A DNA stretch of 34,017 nt from Nitrososphaerota archaeon (GTDB taxonomy: Archaea > Thermoproteota > Nitrososphaeria > Nitrososphaerales > CADDZS01): contig JAPCJU010000002.1 in the NCBI GenBank assembly GCA_027886795.1, positions 1-34,017 on the forward strand, given 5' to 3'. Positions 15,569 to 23,670 of the stretch are shown in pieces; position 1 is the stretch's first letter; the number at the start of each line of letters is the position of its first letter. The notes under the pieces are model-generated. The model ran no database searches and was not told where the DNA came from. It saw only the letters and a program-made list of their open reading frames with translations. The position numbers were made by a program, and so were the translations under genes.

Positions 15569-16330
15569 TTGGGAGACAAGAGTTCAATAGAGTGGACGGA
15601 TGCTTCTTGGAATCCCACTACAGGCTGCTCGAAAGTATCCCCAGGTTGCAAAAATTGCTATGCAGAGCGATTGGCTCACCGATTAGAAAAGATGGGCAAC
15701 CCAAAATACGTTAACGGGTTCAAGTTTACGGTTCAGCCGGATGCCCTAGATCTTCCTCTTCATTGGAAGGAACCTAGGAAGATCTTTGTCAACAGCATGT
15801 CCGATTTGTTTCACGAAAGGATGCCATTCAGCTACCTTCTGAAATGTTTTGAAGTGATGCGCAAAGCTGACTGGCACATTTACCAAATTCTTACTAAGCG
15901 TCCCGAGAGGATGCAAGAGTTCGTTGAATCTTATGGCGATGTTCCTGATCATATATGGTTAGGAACATCTTGTGAAATGTCGCTTTACAAAACGCGAATT
16001 GACACACTTCGGAATGTAGAAGTCAAGACTCGATTTGTGAGCTTCGAACCACTTTTGGGGCCTATCGGTAATGTTGACCTGACTGGAATATCCTGGGCGA
16101 TTGTCGGCGGGGAGAGCGGTCCCAAGCATCGACCAATTTTGGTGGATTGGATCAGAGAAGTTAGAGATCAGTGTCGAAAACAGAAGGTGGCATTCTTCTT
16201 TAAACAATGGGGAGGACGCACTCCAAAAGCGGGAGGAAGAATGCTGGACGGGCGAACATGGGATGAATACCCCGGCTATGTTCCAAATTATACCCGTAGA
16301 CCAATTCAGATGCTCGTTGTGAATCGTTAG
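15569..16330 (+). CDS. DUF5131 / phage Gp37-Gp68 family radical-SAM-like protein
   Basis: This 253-residue protein starts at TTG, 11 nt after GGGAGGC. SSIEWTDASWNPTTGCSKVS opens the family signature. Cys 20, 27 and 30 form CX6CX2C, an atypical cluster motif with AER following, the three-Cys motif of the family. It continues with a TIM-barrel-like pattern: KIFVNSMSDLFHE, YQILTKRPERM, WLGTSCE, RFVSFEPLLGPI and WAIVGGESGPKHRP, all typical of DUF5131. Members occur in phages and in defence-type contexts; their chemistry is unknown. The 51-nt gap after tcmP and shared strand put it in the same operon as TcmP and the SPL-like enzyme. Confidence 0.85.
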   Translation: MGDKSSIEWTDASWNPTTGCSKVSPGCKNCYAERLAHRLEKMGNPKYVNGFKFTVQPDALDLPLHWKEPRKIFVNSMSDLFHERMPFSYLLKCFEVMRKADWHIYQILTKRPERMQEFVESYGDVPDHIWLGTSCEMSLYKTRIDTLRNVEVKTRFVSFEPLLGPIGNVDLTGISWAIVGGESGPKHRPILVDWIREVRDQCRKQKVAFFFKQWGGRTPKAGGRMLDGRTWDEYPGYVPNYTRRPIQMLVVNR

Positions 16331-16499
16331 GGCGTCGAGAAGCTATTTTTGGGCGCATTTTAAATCGGTTTACTCAAAAGTATAATATGTGATACCCACT
16401 TAAGCTCCGACTGAACATTTGCCCATGATATGGAGCAATTTTCAATTTCACAAATTCATTAGCTGAAAACTAGACCGGGTTGGTTCTTCCCTGTGGGTC

Positions 16500-16637
16500 T
16501 TAAGACCCTTCAATACTTACTGCGGGGGATTCGTGTGAAGTGACGTAGTTTTCTATCTCGGTAATGAAGCGCGATTTCATTCTTTTCGATGTGAAAAGAA
16601 ATATTTCCTTCTTGCACCTTGTTAGTCCTACGTAGAA
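16500..16637 (-). pseudogene. Out-of-frame C-terminal tail of the UvrD-like helicase
   Basis: Directly after the helicase frame ends, the -1 frame reads FYVGLTRCKKEIFLF and continues for 45 residues to a TAA. FYV(G/A)LTR is helicase motif VI, with the arginine that senses ATP, and normally follows the EEERR that closes the upstream frame. One missing base in the CCC run near 16638-16640 would separate the two. The tail has no start of its own, so it is the displaced end of the helicase gene. Confidence 0.8.
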
Positions 16638-18982
16638 GGGCGACGTTCTTCTTCAGTTTTATCATCTCTATGACTCCTGATGATGTCGAGGGCCTCGTGG
16701 TCCGTAAACTCGGACGGAAATCCCCTGATTCTCTCCACGCATCCCAACAATATCACGCGGTCAGCCTGTAGCCCTTTGGCTCCGTGTAAACTCTCGAACG
16801 TAGCTTTGCTCCGAGGCATTTCCTGGTTGAGCAAATCAAGCTCCTCGTGATATCTGTGCAAGACTAAGATTCTCTCCTTGTTCCACCAGAACTCGGCATT
16901 TTTGGATTCCAGATTCGTAATTAGCTCATTTGCCTTCCTGCGCTCCCATTGGTCATATTCTTGATCCTGCAAATCATCAGGCATTTCGTAGAGATGGATT
17001 GGGCACTCGATGTCAGAATGCGCGACGACTTGCTTTTGCCGTTTGAACTTGTTTCTCTCAATCACGCTGTTGGATGCCTCGACAACATTCTTCGGGCAGC
17101 GGTAGCTCGTCGAGACTAGGCTTGTTTCGCAAAAAGGAAAACGCTGTTCGAAATCGATGAGATTGTAAGGGTTAGAGCCGGCAAAAGAGTAGATGTTCTG
17201 CCAATCGTCCCCAACACAGAAGAGTTTGGCGGACCCTTTATCCCTTACAAGACTCTGTATTAATTCGAGTTGCGCATCAGTGATGTCTTGGAACTCATCG
17301 ACCAGAATATGCGAATACTTTTCCTTCCATTCTCGAAATGCTGGACCATCGGCCTTAGCAACATTGAGTGCCTCGTTGATCATGTCATCAAAATCGATCA
17401 TATTCTCCGCTTTTAGAAAAGAATCGTATTTTCTCCAAATCCGGATGATAACAGGTATAAACGCTATCTGTTTCGGCGAAAGCTCCTCATCCGGCGAGGT
17501 CATCATCGACTCGAGATCTTCTATCACTTTGCGATTTGATTTTGCCCTGCCGATGAAGTCACCCGCCAGCTTTTCCATCGGATCGAAGCTCGGGATCAAT
17601 GCATTGACTTTTTCAACGATCTCTTTGTGACTTCGCTCTCTGAATCTAACTCCTCTCGATTGCAGTTGGCTCTTGAGAGAAGCAATAAGGTACCTTCCGT
17701 GTTGAGAACCTTTGGTTTCGATGAGTTCTCGCCGGTGAATTTGGAATTGTCGGCGTTTCCACCTCATTCGCTCCCTGTACTCTAATGTTGGATTGCCCGG
17801 ATAGTGTCTCGATTCAAAATAGTCAGGAACCTTTCCCTCGGTACTGATAGCCCAATGCTCGATATACAACTTGTAATCGGGGAGGGTGAAATCCGGTTTG
17901 TACTCTCCGTATTCAGGGTCTTTGTCTGCCCAGGTCGCGGGTTCCTCGTAGAGGTAGTTGATTTCATTGAGGAAGAGGAAATTTGCGATATCTCGTTCAG
18001 CTACCGATCTGACTTCCTCGCTTGACTTCAGCGTTTTGTATTTCTGGTTTCTTAGGTACTCGTAGTATTTTTCTTTGTCTTCAAAGCTCTTTGGTTTCTG
18101 CTTGTTTGAAGCCAACTCTTTCGCATAAACCCACAAGAAGACTGAGAATTCTGGGTCGCGCATGCGCAGTTCATCTAAGCAACGTTGAATGAATCTCCTT
18201 TTTGCAATTCTATTGCATGCTTTGTGGTATCCAAGAGAATGCGTGCTCACCGAATTTCCAAGCGAATGCACGGTTCTGATGTCGATATTCGCGATTTGGA
18301 ACTTGTTACGGAGCTGCTCTTTCATCGCCACTACACCGGCTTTCCCGAACGACAAGGCTAGAATTCTCTCGGACGGAACCCCACTTCGCCTCAGATAGGC
18401 AATCCTGGAGGCTAGGACGGTTGTCTTCCCTGATCCAGCTGCTGCAACTACGAGATTGTAATCGTCGTTTTTGATTACAGCCTCGATTTGCTGTTTGTCC
18501 AATCGTGTGTCCATTCCTTCGAAAAATGTGGAATGTTCCTGAGACTTCCTCTTGATGTATTCCTCAACGTATGAGTTGAGAAAGGCCTTCAATTTCTCTA
18601 TCCTATTTTGTAAGGACTTGACTGATTCCTCGTATGTCGGCAGAATATGGGTCGAGGATTGAAGAAGTTTCTTTGCGTCTTCACTGGTTTTTTCAAGAGA
18701 TTGGGAGATAAAGACCCTAGACTTCTTGCCGAAATAATCGCCGGAGGAATTGTAAGAATTGATTTCTTTCTCGATTGCACTTACTTCGGCATCGAGTTTT
18801 CTCATGGCTTGAGCGACTAGAGCTTCTGTTCGGGCTTGTTCTGCTTGTGCGGCCTTAATCGCATTACTTCGTCGATTCTCAGTGGTGTGACGCCAAACAA
18901 CTACCAGAATTAACGCCAAGATTAATACAAAAAGAGAGACGAATCCCACATCGATAGCAAGGCTGCTAAGGAGAAGGCTCAA
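16628..18982 (-). CDS. Membrane-anchored UvrD-type helicase with nuclease-like insert (frameshifted)
   Basis: This 784-residue protein starts at TTG. Residues 9-30 are one hydrophobic membrane segment and 36-150 look like coiled coil, so the helicase is probably tethered to the membrane. Superfamily 1 motifs follow: AAGSGKTT at 181-188, VDEFQD near 561-566, CVGDDWQNIYSFAGS and SLHGAKGLQADRVILLG. Between motif Ia and the later motifs (about 305-400), YKPDFTLP and YIEHWAIS resemble the PD-(D/E)xK-like insert of helicase IV-type UvrD relatives. The frame stops at RRPST, immediately before motif VI, which is present in the -1 frame downstream. Unless this is a sequencing error or a programmed shift, the protein lacks its last about 45 residues and probably its ATPase. 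It may be a DNA repair or defence helicase. Confidence 0.8.
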   Translation of the reverse strand: MSLLLSSLAIDVGFVSLFVLILALILVVVWRHTTENRRSNAIKAAQAEQARTEALVAQAMRKLDAEVSAIEKEINSYNSSGDYFGKKSRVFISQSLEKTSEDAKKLLQSSTHILPTYEESVKSLQNRIEKLKAFLNSYVEEYIKRKSQEHSTFFEGMDTRLDKQQIEAVIKNDDYNLVVAAAGSGKTTVLASRIAYLRRSGVPSERILALSFGKAGVVAMKEQLRNKFQIANIDIRTVHSLGNSVSTHSLGYHKACNRIAKRRFIQRCLDELRMRDPEFSVFLWVYAKELASNKQKPKSFEDKEKYYEYLRNQKYKTLKSSEEVRSVAERDIANFLFLNEINYLYEEPATWADKDPEYGEYKPDFTLPDYKLYIEHWAISTEGKVPDYFESRHYPGNPTLEYRERMRWKRRQFQIHRRELIETKGSQHGRYLIASLKSQLQSRGVRFRERSHKEIVEKVNALIPSFDPMEKLAGDFIGRAKSNRKVIEDLESMMTSPDEELSPKQIAFIPVIIRIWRKYDSFLKAENMIDFDDMINEALNVAKADGPAFREWKEKYSHILVDEFQDITDAQLELIQSLVRDKGSAKLFCVGDDWQNIYSFAGSNPYNLIDFEQRFPFCETSLVSTSYRCPKNVVEASNSVIERNKFKRQKQVVAHSDIECPIHLYEMPDDLQDQEYDQWERRKANELITNLESKNAEFWWNKERILVLHRYHEELDLLNQEMPRSKATFESLHGAKGLQADRVILLGCVERIRGFPSEFTDHEALDIIRSHRDDKTEEERRPST

Positions 18983-19279
18983 CTGAAAGCTTCATACTCG
19001 ATTTTGTAATGGCATAATTACAGTTTTTGAAGTCGCAATTCATTTTTATCGTTCCGAAGGACAGTAGATCCAACCGTGCAACCTGTTGTATGTTCGCTTT
19101 ATGAATGAAAATCACAGGCATGCCTTACATCCTGATGTAAAATTGCTTCAAATCATGTAAAAGTCCAGCTTTGAAAAACAAAAGGCTGACGTTCAAGCTC
19201 AGACGAGTTGACACTAACACTCGATAATTTCTAGTTCCCCCCTCCTTTTAGCAGCTAGGGAATACATACGGCCAGAGTT
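18983..19279. other. Intergenic region with a TTACATC-CT-GATGTAA palindrome
   Basis: About 300 nt between two minus-strand genes. At 19125-19140 a perfect palindrome with 7-bp arms and a 2-bp centre occurs, with a related half-site ATCATGTAA near 19153. It lies about 145 nt upstream of the helicase start and could be an operator. No convincing gene or RNA was found. Confidence 0.4.
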
Positions 19280-20473
19280 CTATTGATTCTTGAGGTACTC
19301 AGCAAAGAGTGGATGGAATATGCTGTACTTTCCTCGGTCAGATCGAATCAAGAGCTCCTCATCCTCCAGCCTGGCGAAGAGCCGCGACGCTCCTTTGAAT
19401 TGACTGAAAGCGCCGGGCGAGACCAATTTGGAGTCTTTCTTTGCGATCTCAATTAGCAGTTTTCTCTCGGTTGGCGAAGCGTGTTGGAACTTTTGCGCGA
19501 AGATTTGCCGTCCAAGTAGAGCCTCTATCCTTGGCCAATTCTGCGCGAAGGACTCAACCTCTACTGACTTCACTTGTCCGAGCATGTTCAATAGCTCGTG
19601 CATTGTGAACATCAGCAAGTATGGATGACCGCCTGTCTTCTCCAAAATCGCCCTAATTGTTTCGTCGCTCACTCTTACATTACTGGCGACAGATTTCAAA
19701 CGTATCTCTACAGCCTCTTTCGCGTCTTCAAAGGCGAACATGTTCAGGTCTATCGGCCTGAAGAACCGCCCAAGCGGCTCTGCAACTTCGGCTATATCGG
19801 TAAAAAGGAGGGTGGGGGCTGTGATGATCAATGAATAATTGCACTTGCGATTCACCAATTCCTGAAAAGTAGTTCTGAGTGTTAGGTATGCTGACTCCTC
19901 CTTGTGTAACGGAAAGTAATGCAGGTCGTCAAGCATGATGAAAGCGATTTGCGTTCCGGATGGTTCGAGATGCTTATTCCACAGTACTTGGAGGGCGTCC
20001 AACAGTCTCGGTTTTCGTTCCTCACGTTTTCTTGTTGCCCCGACCGGGCCCAAGTTAAGACTTATTTCCCATTTTCCGAGTTCCGCTTTGATCTTCTTCG
20101 TTATTTTGCCTGAGGATGTTAGATTCGATGGGATGTCCTGAAGAAAGTCAGAGGTGAACCTCTCCCAATTTTGGCATGATTCGGGAGACAACGCGAAATA
20201 GATGCAAACGCACTTTATCTCCTTCTGAAGGTCTTCGATGACCACTTGTCTGAATTTGTAAAGAACGGACGTCTTCCCTTGTCCCCATGATCCGAGTATT
20301 GCGTAGTTTACAGGTGTAGGTATCTTCAGCCTCCCGGAGTTGATGGCCATACGCCTGAAATCTCTCAACTCTATTTTTCTGTCTGCGAAGTATTCGGGCT
20401 GTGCGGGTTGTTGCGGGGAAAATGGGTTCAAATTGTCATTCTTGTCATGATTGTCATTTGGCATCCTAGTCAC
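19280..20473 (-). CDS. Archaeal P-loop ATPase with C-terminal winged helix
   Basis: This 397-residue protein has a disordered polar N-terminus with an Asn/Asp/His-rich repeat (NDNHDKND), then FADRKIELRDFRR, which opens the archaeal AAA/STAND-type ATPase family. Walker A GSWGQGKTS is at 61-69 and Walker B IMLDDLHYF near 179-187. The last 75 residues (PTERKLLIEIAKK to FHPLFAEYLKNQ) form a winged helix. The family is related to Orc/Cdc6-like and STAND ATPases, acting on DNA or as signalling switches. The GTG start overlaps the stop of the upstream small zinc protein by 4 nt (GTGA), so translation is coupled. The DNA for the Asn-rich repeat is itself a set of three 9-bp iterons, repeated 170 bp upstream. 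Confidence 0.75.
   Translation of the reverse strand: MTRMPNDNHDKNDNLNPFSPQQPAQPEYFADRKIELRDFRRMAINSGRLKIPTPVNYAILGSWGQGKTSVLYKFRQVVIEDLQKEIKCVCIYFALSPESCQNWERFTSDFLQDIPSNLTSSGKITKKIKAELGKWEISLNLGPVGATRKREERKPRLLDALQVLWNKHLEPSGTQIAFIMLDDLHYFPLHKEESAYLTLRTTFQELVNRKCNYSLIITAPTLLFTDIAEVAEPLGRFFRPIDLNMFAFEDAKEAVEIRLKSVASNVRVSDETIRAILEKTGGHPYLLMFTMHELLNMLGQVKSVEVESFAQNWPRIEALLGRQIFAQKFQHASPTERKLLIEIAKKDSKLVSPGAFSQFKGASRLFARLEDEELLIRSDRGKYSIFHPLFAEYLKNQ
20433..20459. repeat. Iteron triplet 1 (three 9-bp TTGTCATNN repeats)
   Basis: Three tandem units TTGTCATTC, TTGTCATGA and TTGTCATTT lie inside the 5' end of the ATPase gene. They match the triplet at 20603-20629 at 25 of 27 positions. Confidence 0.75.
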
Positions 20474-20604
20474 ACCTCGTTGAGTCTATATCGCTGAATC
20501 TTGGCGATGCCGCGACAGGTTCTATGTATCAACCTGCCTCCATAGTAGACTCCTTCACCAGGGTACACCTTGCGCCCACAAATTGCACAAGTTTTGTAAC
20601 CCAT
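20470..20604 (-). CDS. Small zinc-finger protein (44 aa)
   Basis: From the ATG at 20604 the protein has 44 residues: CAICGRKVYPGEGVYYGGRL, then IHRTCRG, so CxxC and HxxC as in LIM-type or treble-clef zinc fingers. The frame is open further upstream, but a TATA box 22-29 nt before this ATG makes it the natural leaderless start. Its stop overlaps the ATPase GTG by 4 nt. The second iteron triplet lies between TATA box and start codon. A role as DNA-binding partner or autoregulator of the ATPase is inference. Confidence 0.7.
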   Translation of the reverse strand: MGYKTCAICGRKVYPGEGVYYGGRLIHRTCRGIAKIQRYRLNEV

Positions 20605-20629
20605 GTCATTATTGTCATGATTGTCATTT
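20603..20629. repeat. Iteron triplet 2 at the promoter of the zinc-finger gene
   Basis: Units ATGTCATTA, TTGTCATGA and TTGTCATTT; the second and third are identical to those of triplet 1. The set fills the space between the TATA box and the start codon, so a protein bound here would block transcription. Confidence 0.75.
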
Positions 20630-20633
20630 TTAA
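20626..20633 (-). promoter_or_regulatory. TATA-like box for the zinc-finger/ATPase operon
   Basis: TTAAAAAT on the minus strand is centred about 26 nt before the ATG at 20604, overlapping the end of the iteron triplet. Confidence 0.45.
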
Positions 20634-20754
20634 GGACACTGAGGGCAGCGGAAAACTGAGGAGAGAAGATGTACGCCAACCGGGACACAATCGTCACGGC
20701 CGGGATTGTCCCAGGAAGAAAAAGTCCCTGAGGGCACAAACCAATATTGAGGAA

Positions 20755-21510
20755 CTAGAGTGCTAGGACTTTTCCTATCGGACACTTTGAGACTTTTGGA
20801 TTCGCGGGCTCTCCGTCCTTACTGATAAATCCTGCTCGGTAAGCTACTGTCGAAGACATCACAGCCGAATTTTCGTCGTCTTTCATAGCATAAAGAGAAT
20901 AGTACAGCTCTTTGCTTTTGTCCGGAAAATCGCAGTAGTAGTAGATCCTCTTTTCGCCTCCACGTATTATTGAGAGAAGCATCAGATTGAGTGCGCCTTT
21001 CATAGCATCCTTCTGGTGTACGATTCTTATTGCGCCATCCAATCTCTCCTTCAATGAGCTCCCCTCAATATTTCCCAAAAGAAATGTGAAAACCTCGCTA
21101 TCATTCAACTTTGAGACGTCCTTTACTCCTGCCTCATCTTTGAGTTTGTATTTGTCAACTTGCCCGTTATGTGTCAAGTAAACAAGCTCATCACCTATTT
21201 GCACAAAGAAGGGATGCGAGTCGAACGGTCCACGCAATGGTTCTCCTTGTGCAGCGAGCCTTGCATGAGAAAGTCCCGTCAATCGATTATCACCTTGTTC
21301 AAAGAATTCAGGAGCATTTGAATCATCAAAAATTGGAGTGGTCGTTCGGAAGTACTCCTGACAGCTATCAGAGTACCACACACCTCCCCATCCACTGTCA
21401 TGATTGCCTTTGTTGTTACGAAAGTCATCGCTTTCGGCGGCAGAAATAAGCGCCTTTTGAAGAGATGATGCGAACTCTGGGGAACCGTTCACCGCGAACA
21501 TCCTACACAT
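20755..21510 (-). CDS. Class II glutamine amidotransferase (YafJ-like)
   Basis: This 251-residue protein starts MCRMFAV: after removal of Met, Cys2 is the N-terminal nucleophile of class II glutaminases. HDSGWGGVWY, LSHARLAAQGEP and THNGQVDKY follow, the usual order of substrate-binding loops (SHARLA, HNG). The length fits stand-alone YafJ/EgtC-like amidotransferases, not GlmS, PurF or AsnB, which carry a second domain. The acceptor of ammonia is unknown. It stands apart from its neighbours by about 150 nt on either side. Confidence 0.85.
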   Translation of the reverse strand: MCRMFAVNGSPEFASSLQKALISAAESDDFRNNKGNHDSGWGGVWYSDSCQEYFRTTTPIFDDSNAPEFFEQGDNRLTGLSHARLAAQGEPLRGPFDSHPFFVQIGDELVYLTHNGQVDKYKLKDEAGVKDVSKLNDSEVFTFLLGNIEGSSLKERLDGAIRIVHQKDAMKGALNLMLLSIIRGGEKRIYYYCDFPDKSKELYYSLYAMKDDENSAVMSSTVAYRAGFISKDGEPANPKVSKCPIGKVLAL

Positions 21511-21656
21511 TCTGGTCTCAGGAATCAGGATTGGTCTTGAAGTTATAGCAATTTCATGTATTCCGAGGCAGAAAACTTCACATGTCTTTGCTGACTCACG
21601 AACCTATCGATCCCCGCGAGATCTTCTATTCCCGAGTCTTGCGACAGCTGCGAAAC

Positions 21657-22292
21657 TCAGTTCCGGATGTTTACCTGCATTACTGATTCAAAGTCTCTCG
21701 GTTTAACTTTTTGAGGTTTCAAGAGCAAGAATCCCCTCGGAGTGGCATAGATAATCGGATCGTGAGCCTTGACAAGACTCATGAAGACGTCCATGTGTCC
21801 TGACCTCAGCATTTCCATTACATTGTAAGCGCAGATTCCCTTGGCATAAAACGAAAACTTTGTGTGTAGCGCCTTCTCGTAAGCTATCATCTCCTCCACC
21901 TTGTTGTGCTGGAAAAAACAGGACATTTCTGCAGCAGCTCTCAATCCAGAAAGGCCTCGCTCTTTACAGGTGTCGACGAGACTTGCGAATTTACCTATGA
22001 TGGCGGGGATGTTGAGTTCTCCGTTTACGATGTAAACATCGTCGTAGTTGGCAATCGTCAATCTTTGGTTTCCCTTTACAGTATTAGCCTCCAAACCAAA
22101 TTCTATCATCTCGCCACGAATCTGCTCGGGGCTTTCCTCTGAACACACGTAGGCTAGGCCCTGATAATTCTGACCAAATTTCAGATGGCTGAAAAGAAGT
22201 TCGCGTTTAGACTCTTGGTTATCGTAGAAGAGGACAGCGTGTGTCCCAGCATCAAACTCCTTCAGAAAGTCAGTAACTTCCTGGTTCAGCAT
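21657..22292 (-). CDS. MEDS-domain sensory protein
   Basis: From the ATG at 22292 the protein has 211 residues; the frame is open further upstream to 22478 but there it overlaps a small zinc gene. DAGTHAVLFYDNQESKRELL opens the MEDS domain (DcmR-type sensory domain of methanogens and methylotrophs). AYVCSEESPEQIRGEM and later LSGLRAAAEMSCFF and YEKALHTKFSFYAKGICAY follow the family closely. MEDS proteins are P-loop-derived sensors that bind hydrocarbon or other ligands and often regulate transcription; no HTH is fused here. It might act with the zinc protein just upstream. Confidence 0.75.
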   Translation of the reverse strand: MLNQEVTDFLKEFDAGTHAVLFYDNQESKRELLFSHLKFGQNYQGLAYVCSEESPEQIRGEMIEFGLEANTVKGNQRLTIANYDDVYIVNGELNIPAIIGKFASLVDTCKERGLSGLRAAAEMSCFFQHNKVEEMIAYEKALHTKFSFYAKGICAYNVMEMLRSGHMDVFMSLVKAHDPIIYATPRGFLLLKPQKVKPRDFESVMQVNIRN

Positions 22293-22390
22293 CTTGAAAC
22301 CGTAATTATATCTGATCCGTTCTATTTTGCCTTGAGGATTCCAGCTCTGAATTTGGAATAATTTTCTTTCAAAATTACAAACTTTCCCAA

Positions 22391-22534
22391 TCAGGAAAAA
22401 GTGTGCTGGCACTGGTTGCAGATTTTTCCCCACAGGGGAGCGGTCGATATTGCATCCCTTGGGCATAAACACGTGCAACAGCCCGTCTCAGCTGTAGACG
22501 ATTCGTTAGGAAAGTCGCTGCATTTTTCACACAT
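22391..22534 (-). CDS. Small cysteine-rich zinc protein (47 aa)
   Basis: An ATG frame of 47 residues carries eight cysteines: CEKC at 2-5, CCTCLC at 19-24 and CNQCQH at 39-44. A TATA-like AT-rich stretch (GAATATTC) lies about 25 nt upstream of the start. The dense CxxC spacing is strong evidence for a real zinc- or iron-binding protein despite the size. It precedes the MEDS gene by 98 nt on the same strand. The function is unknown; small two-zinc proteins of archaea often bind nucleic acid. Confidence 0.6.
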   Translation of the reverse strand: MCEKCSDFPNESSTAETGCCTCLCPRDAISTAPLWGKICNQCQHTFS

Positions 22535-22974
22535 AGAGAGCGATTAGCCTGCCTTGAATATTCATAACGAACTTCGCAGGAGAAGACGATACTTGCCGGT
22601 TCACAGATATCGGCCAATCAAAGTCCATTGAAATGTCAAGAGAGGTTTCAGTCCAGAAACTGCATGGTTTCATAAATTTTGGGCATATTTCCCAGAGTTG
22701 CTTCCTCAATGTCCAGTGGCTTGCAAGGCTCACTATACATAACGGTCAAGGATGAGATTCAGGCTTTCCAGCTATTTCCAGGACTCGGCAAACCCCAAGT
22801 CTTTCCCAGCAATCGAGAGACTAATCAGGCAGCAGCTCATTCTGAATGCTGGAGGTCGACGTTCGAGAATCTTCCTGTCAGAATCGAGTAGATTATCACA
22901 GTGGATCGGCGAAGATTTGGGATAAGAAAATCAGATTTATATTCGAGGACTAAAAAACTCCGAAGCAGACTACA
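22535..22974. other. Intergenic region without a supported gene
   Basis: About 440 nt between divergent genes. A 30-residue minus-strand frame (22648-22740) looks mildly protein-like but is too short to support. Near 22937 GATTTATATT is a plausible TATA box for the plus-strand operon starting at 22975. No RNA gene or repeat was recognised. Confidence 0.4.
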
Positions 22975-23646
22975 GTGCCTATAGTACTATTGGTCGACGG
23001 GTCCGATATCAGCAGTGAGGCTGAAAAACTTCTTCAGGAAAGCGGAACCTCTTTCCTTACCGTAAAACCTGACGGTTTAGCAGTGAAATCCACGATGCCA
23101 CTACTTCTTGCGGGAAGAAAGCGATACAGTGGTCTCGATGGAATAAGGAAATTTCTGTCGGAGTCTAATACAGACGATGCAAAGAGTGACGCAAGAATAA
23201 CAAGAACTCTAGCGGTCCTCAGAGAACTCGGCATCAGCAGGGACATGAGCTCGTTCCAACATCGTCTGAAACTGCAGAAGGTGATCTATCTTTTGCAGCA
23301 GTATGGTCTGCAAACCCGGTGGGGATTTAATTGGTACCTACGAGGCCCGTATTCTCCCGAACTTGCTCACGCGTTGTATGAATCCCAAAGAGAGGAAGTT
23401 CACAACTTTCAGCTGGGCGATCGCGATAGGAAATCAATCGAGACGCTCGAGAAGTATGTGGATGTGGCGAAATCGACTCCTTCAGAGCTTGAGGCGGCGT
23501 CGGCAATTTTGTACATTAGGAGAGCCAAGAACGGATTGATACGCAGCATTTCTGATCTGGCATCAGAAGTTATTGAACAGAAGCCGCATCTCTCCCCTGT
23601 TCTTGTTAGAAAGCTTGCAAAGAAGCTCTGTCCTGATTTGGATTGA
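22975..23646 (+). CDS. Thioredoxin-fold domain fused to YwgA-like domain
   Basis: This 223-residue protein starts at GTG. Residues 1-62 follow a glutaredoxin-like pattern (IVLLVDGS, STMPLLLAGRKRYSG with a cis-Pro-like P42 and a final helix), but the CxxC redox site is replaced by GSDIS, so it is not redox-active. Residues 80-222 contain FQHRLKLQKVIYLLQQYGLQ, FNWYLRGPYSPELAHALYE and end helices, as in YwgA-type proteins related to the Panacea/SocA-like fold. A second YwgA-like protein is encoded at 31204. It is the first gene of a five-gene run and may regulate it or act as an antitoxin-like partner. Confidence 0.6.
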   Translation: MPIVLLVDGSDISSEAEKLLQESGTSFLTVKPDGLAVKSTMPLLLAGRKRYSGLDGIRKFLSESNTDDAKSDARITRTLAVLRELGISRDMSSFQHRLKLQKVIYLLQQYGLQTRWGFNWYLRGPYSPELAHALYESQREEVHNFQLGDRDRKSIETLEKYVDVAKSTPSELEAASAILYIRRAKNGLIRSISDLASEVIEQKPHLSPVLVRKLAKKLCPDLD

Positions 23647-23670
23647 GCCCTTAAATTTTCTAGAAGTGAC

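Noticed and set aside
18983..19135. Short minus-strand frame (about 50 aa) ending inside the UvrD-type start
   Set aside because: No recognisable motif and no promoter; it runs into the helicase start in another frame.
22293..22478. Upstream extension of the MEDS protein
   Set aside because: The extra 62 residues have no MEDS similarity and overlap the small zinc gene; the ATG at 22292 directly precedes the domain.
22375..22617. 80-aa minus-strand frame overlapping the small eight-Cys gene
   Set aside because: It shares its bases with the frame that has the regular CxxC pattern, which is the stronger coding signal.
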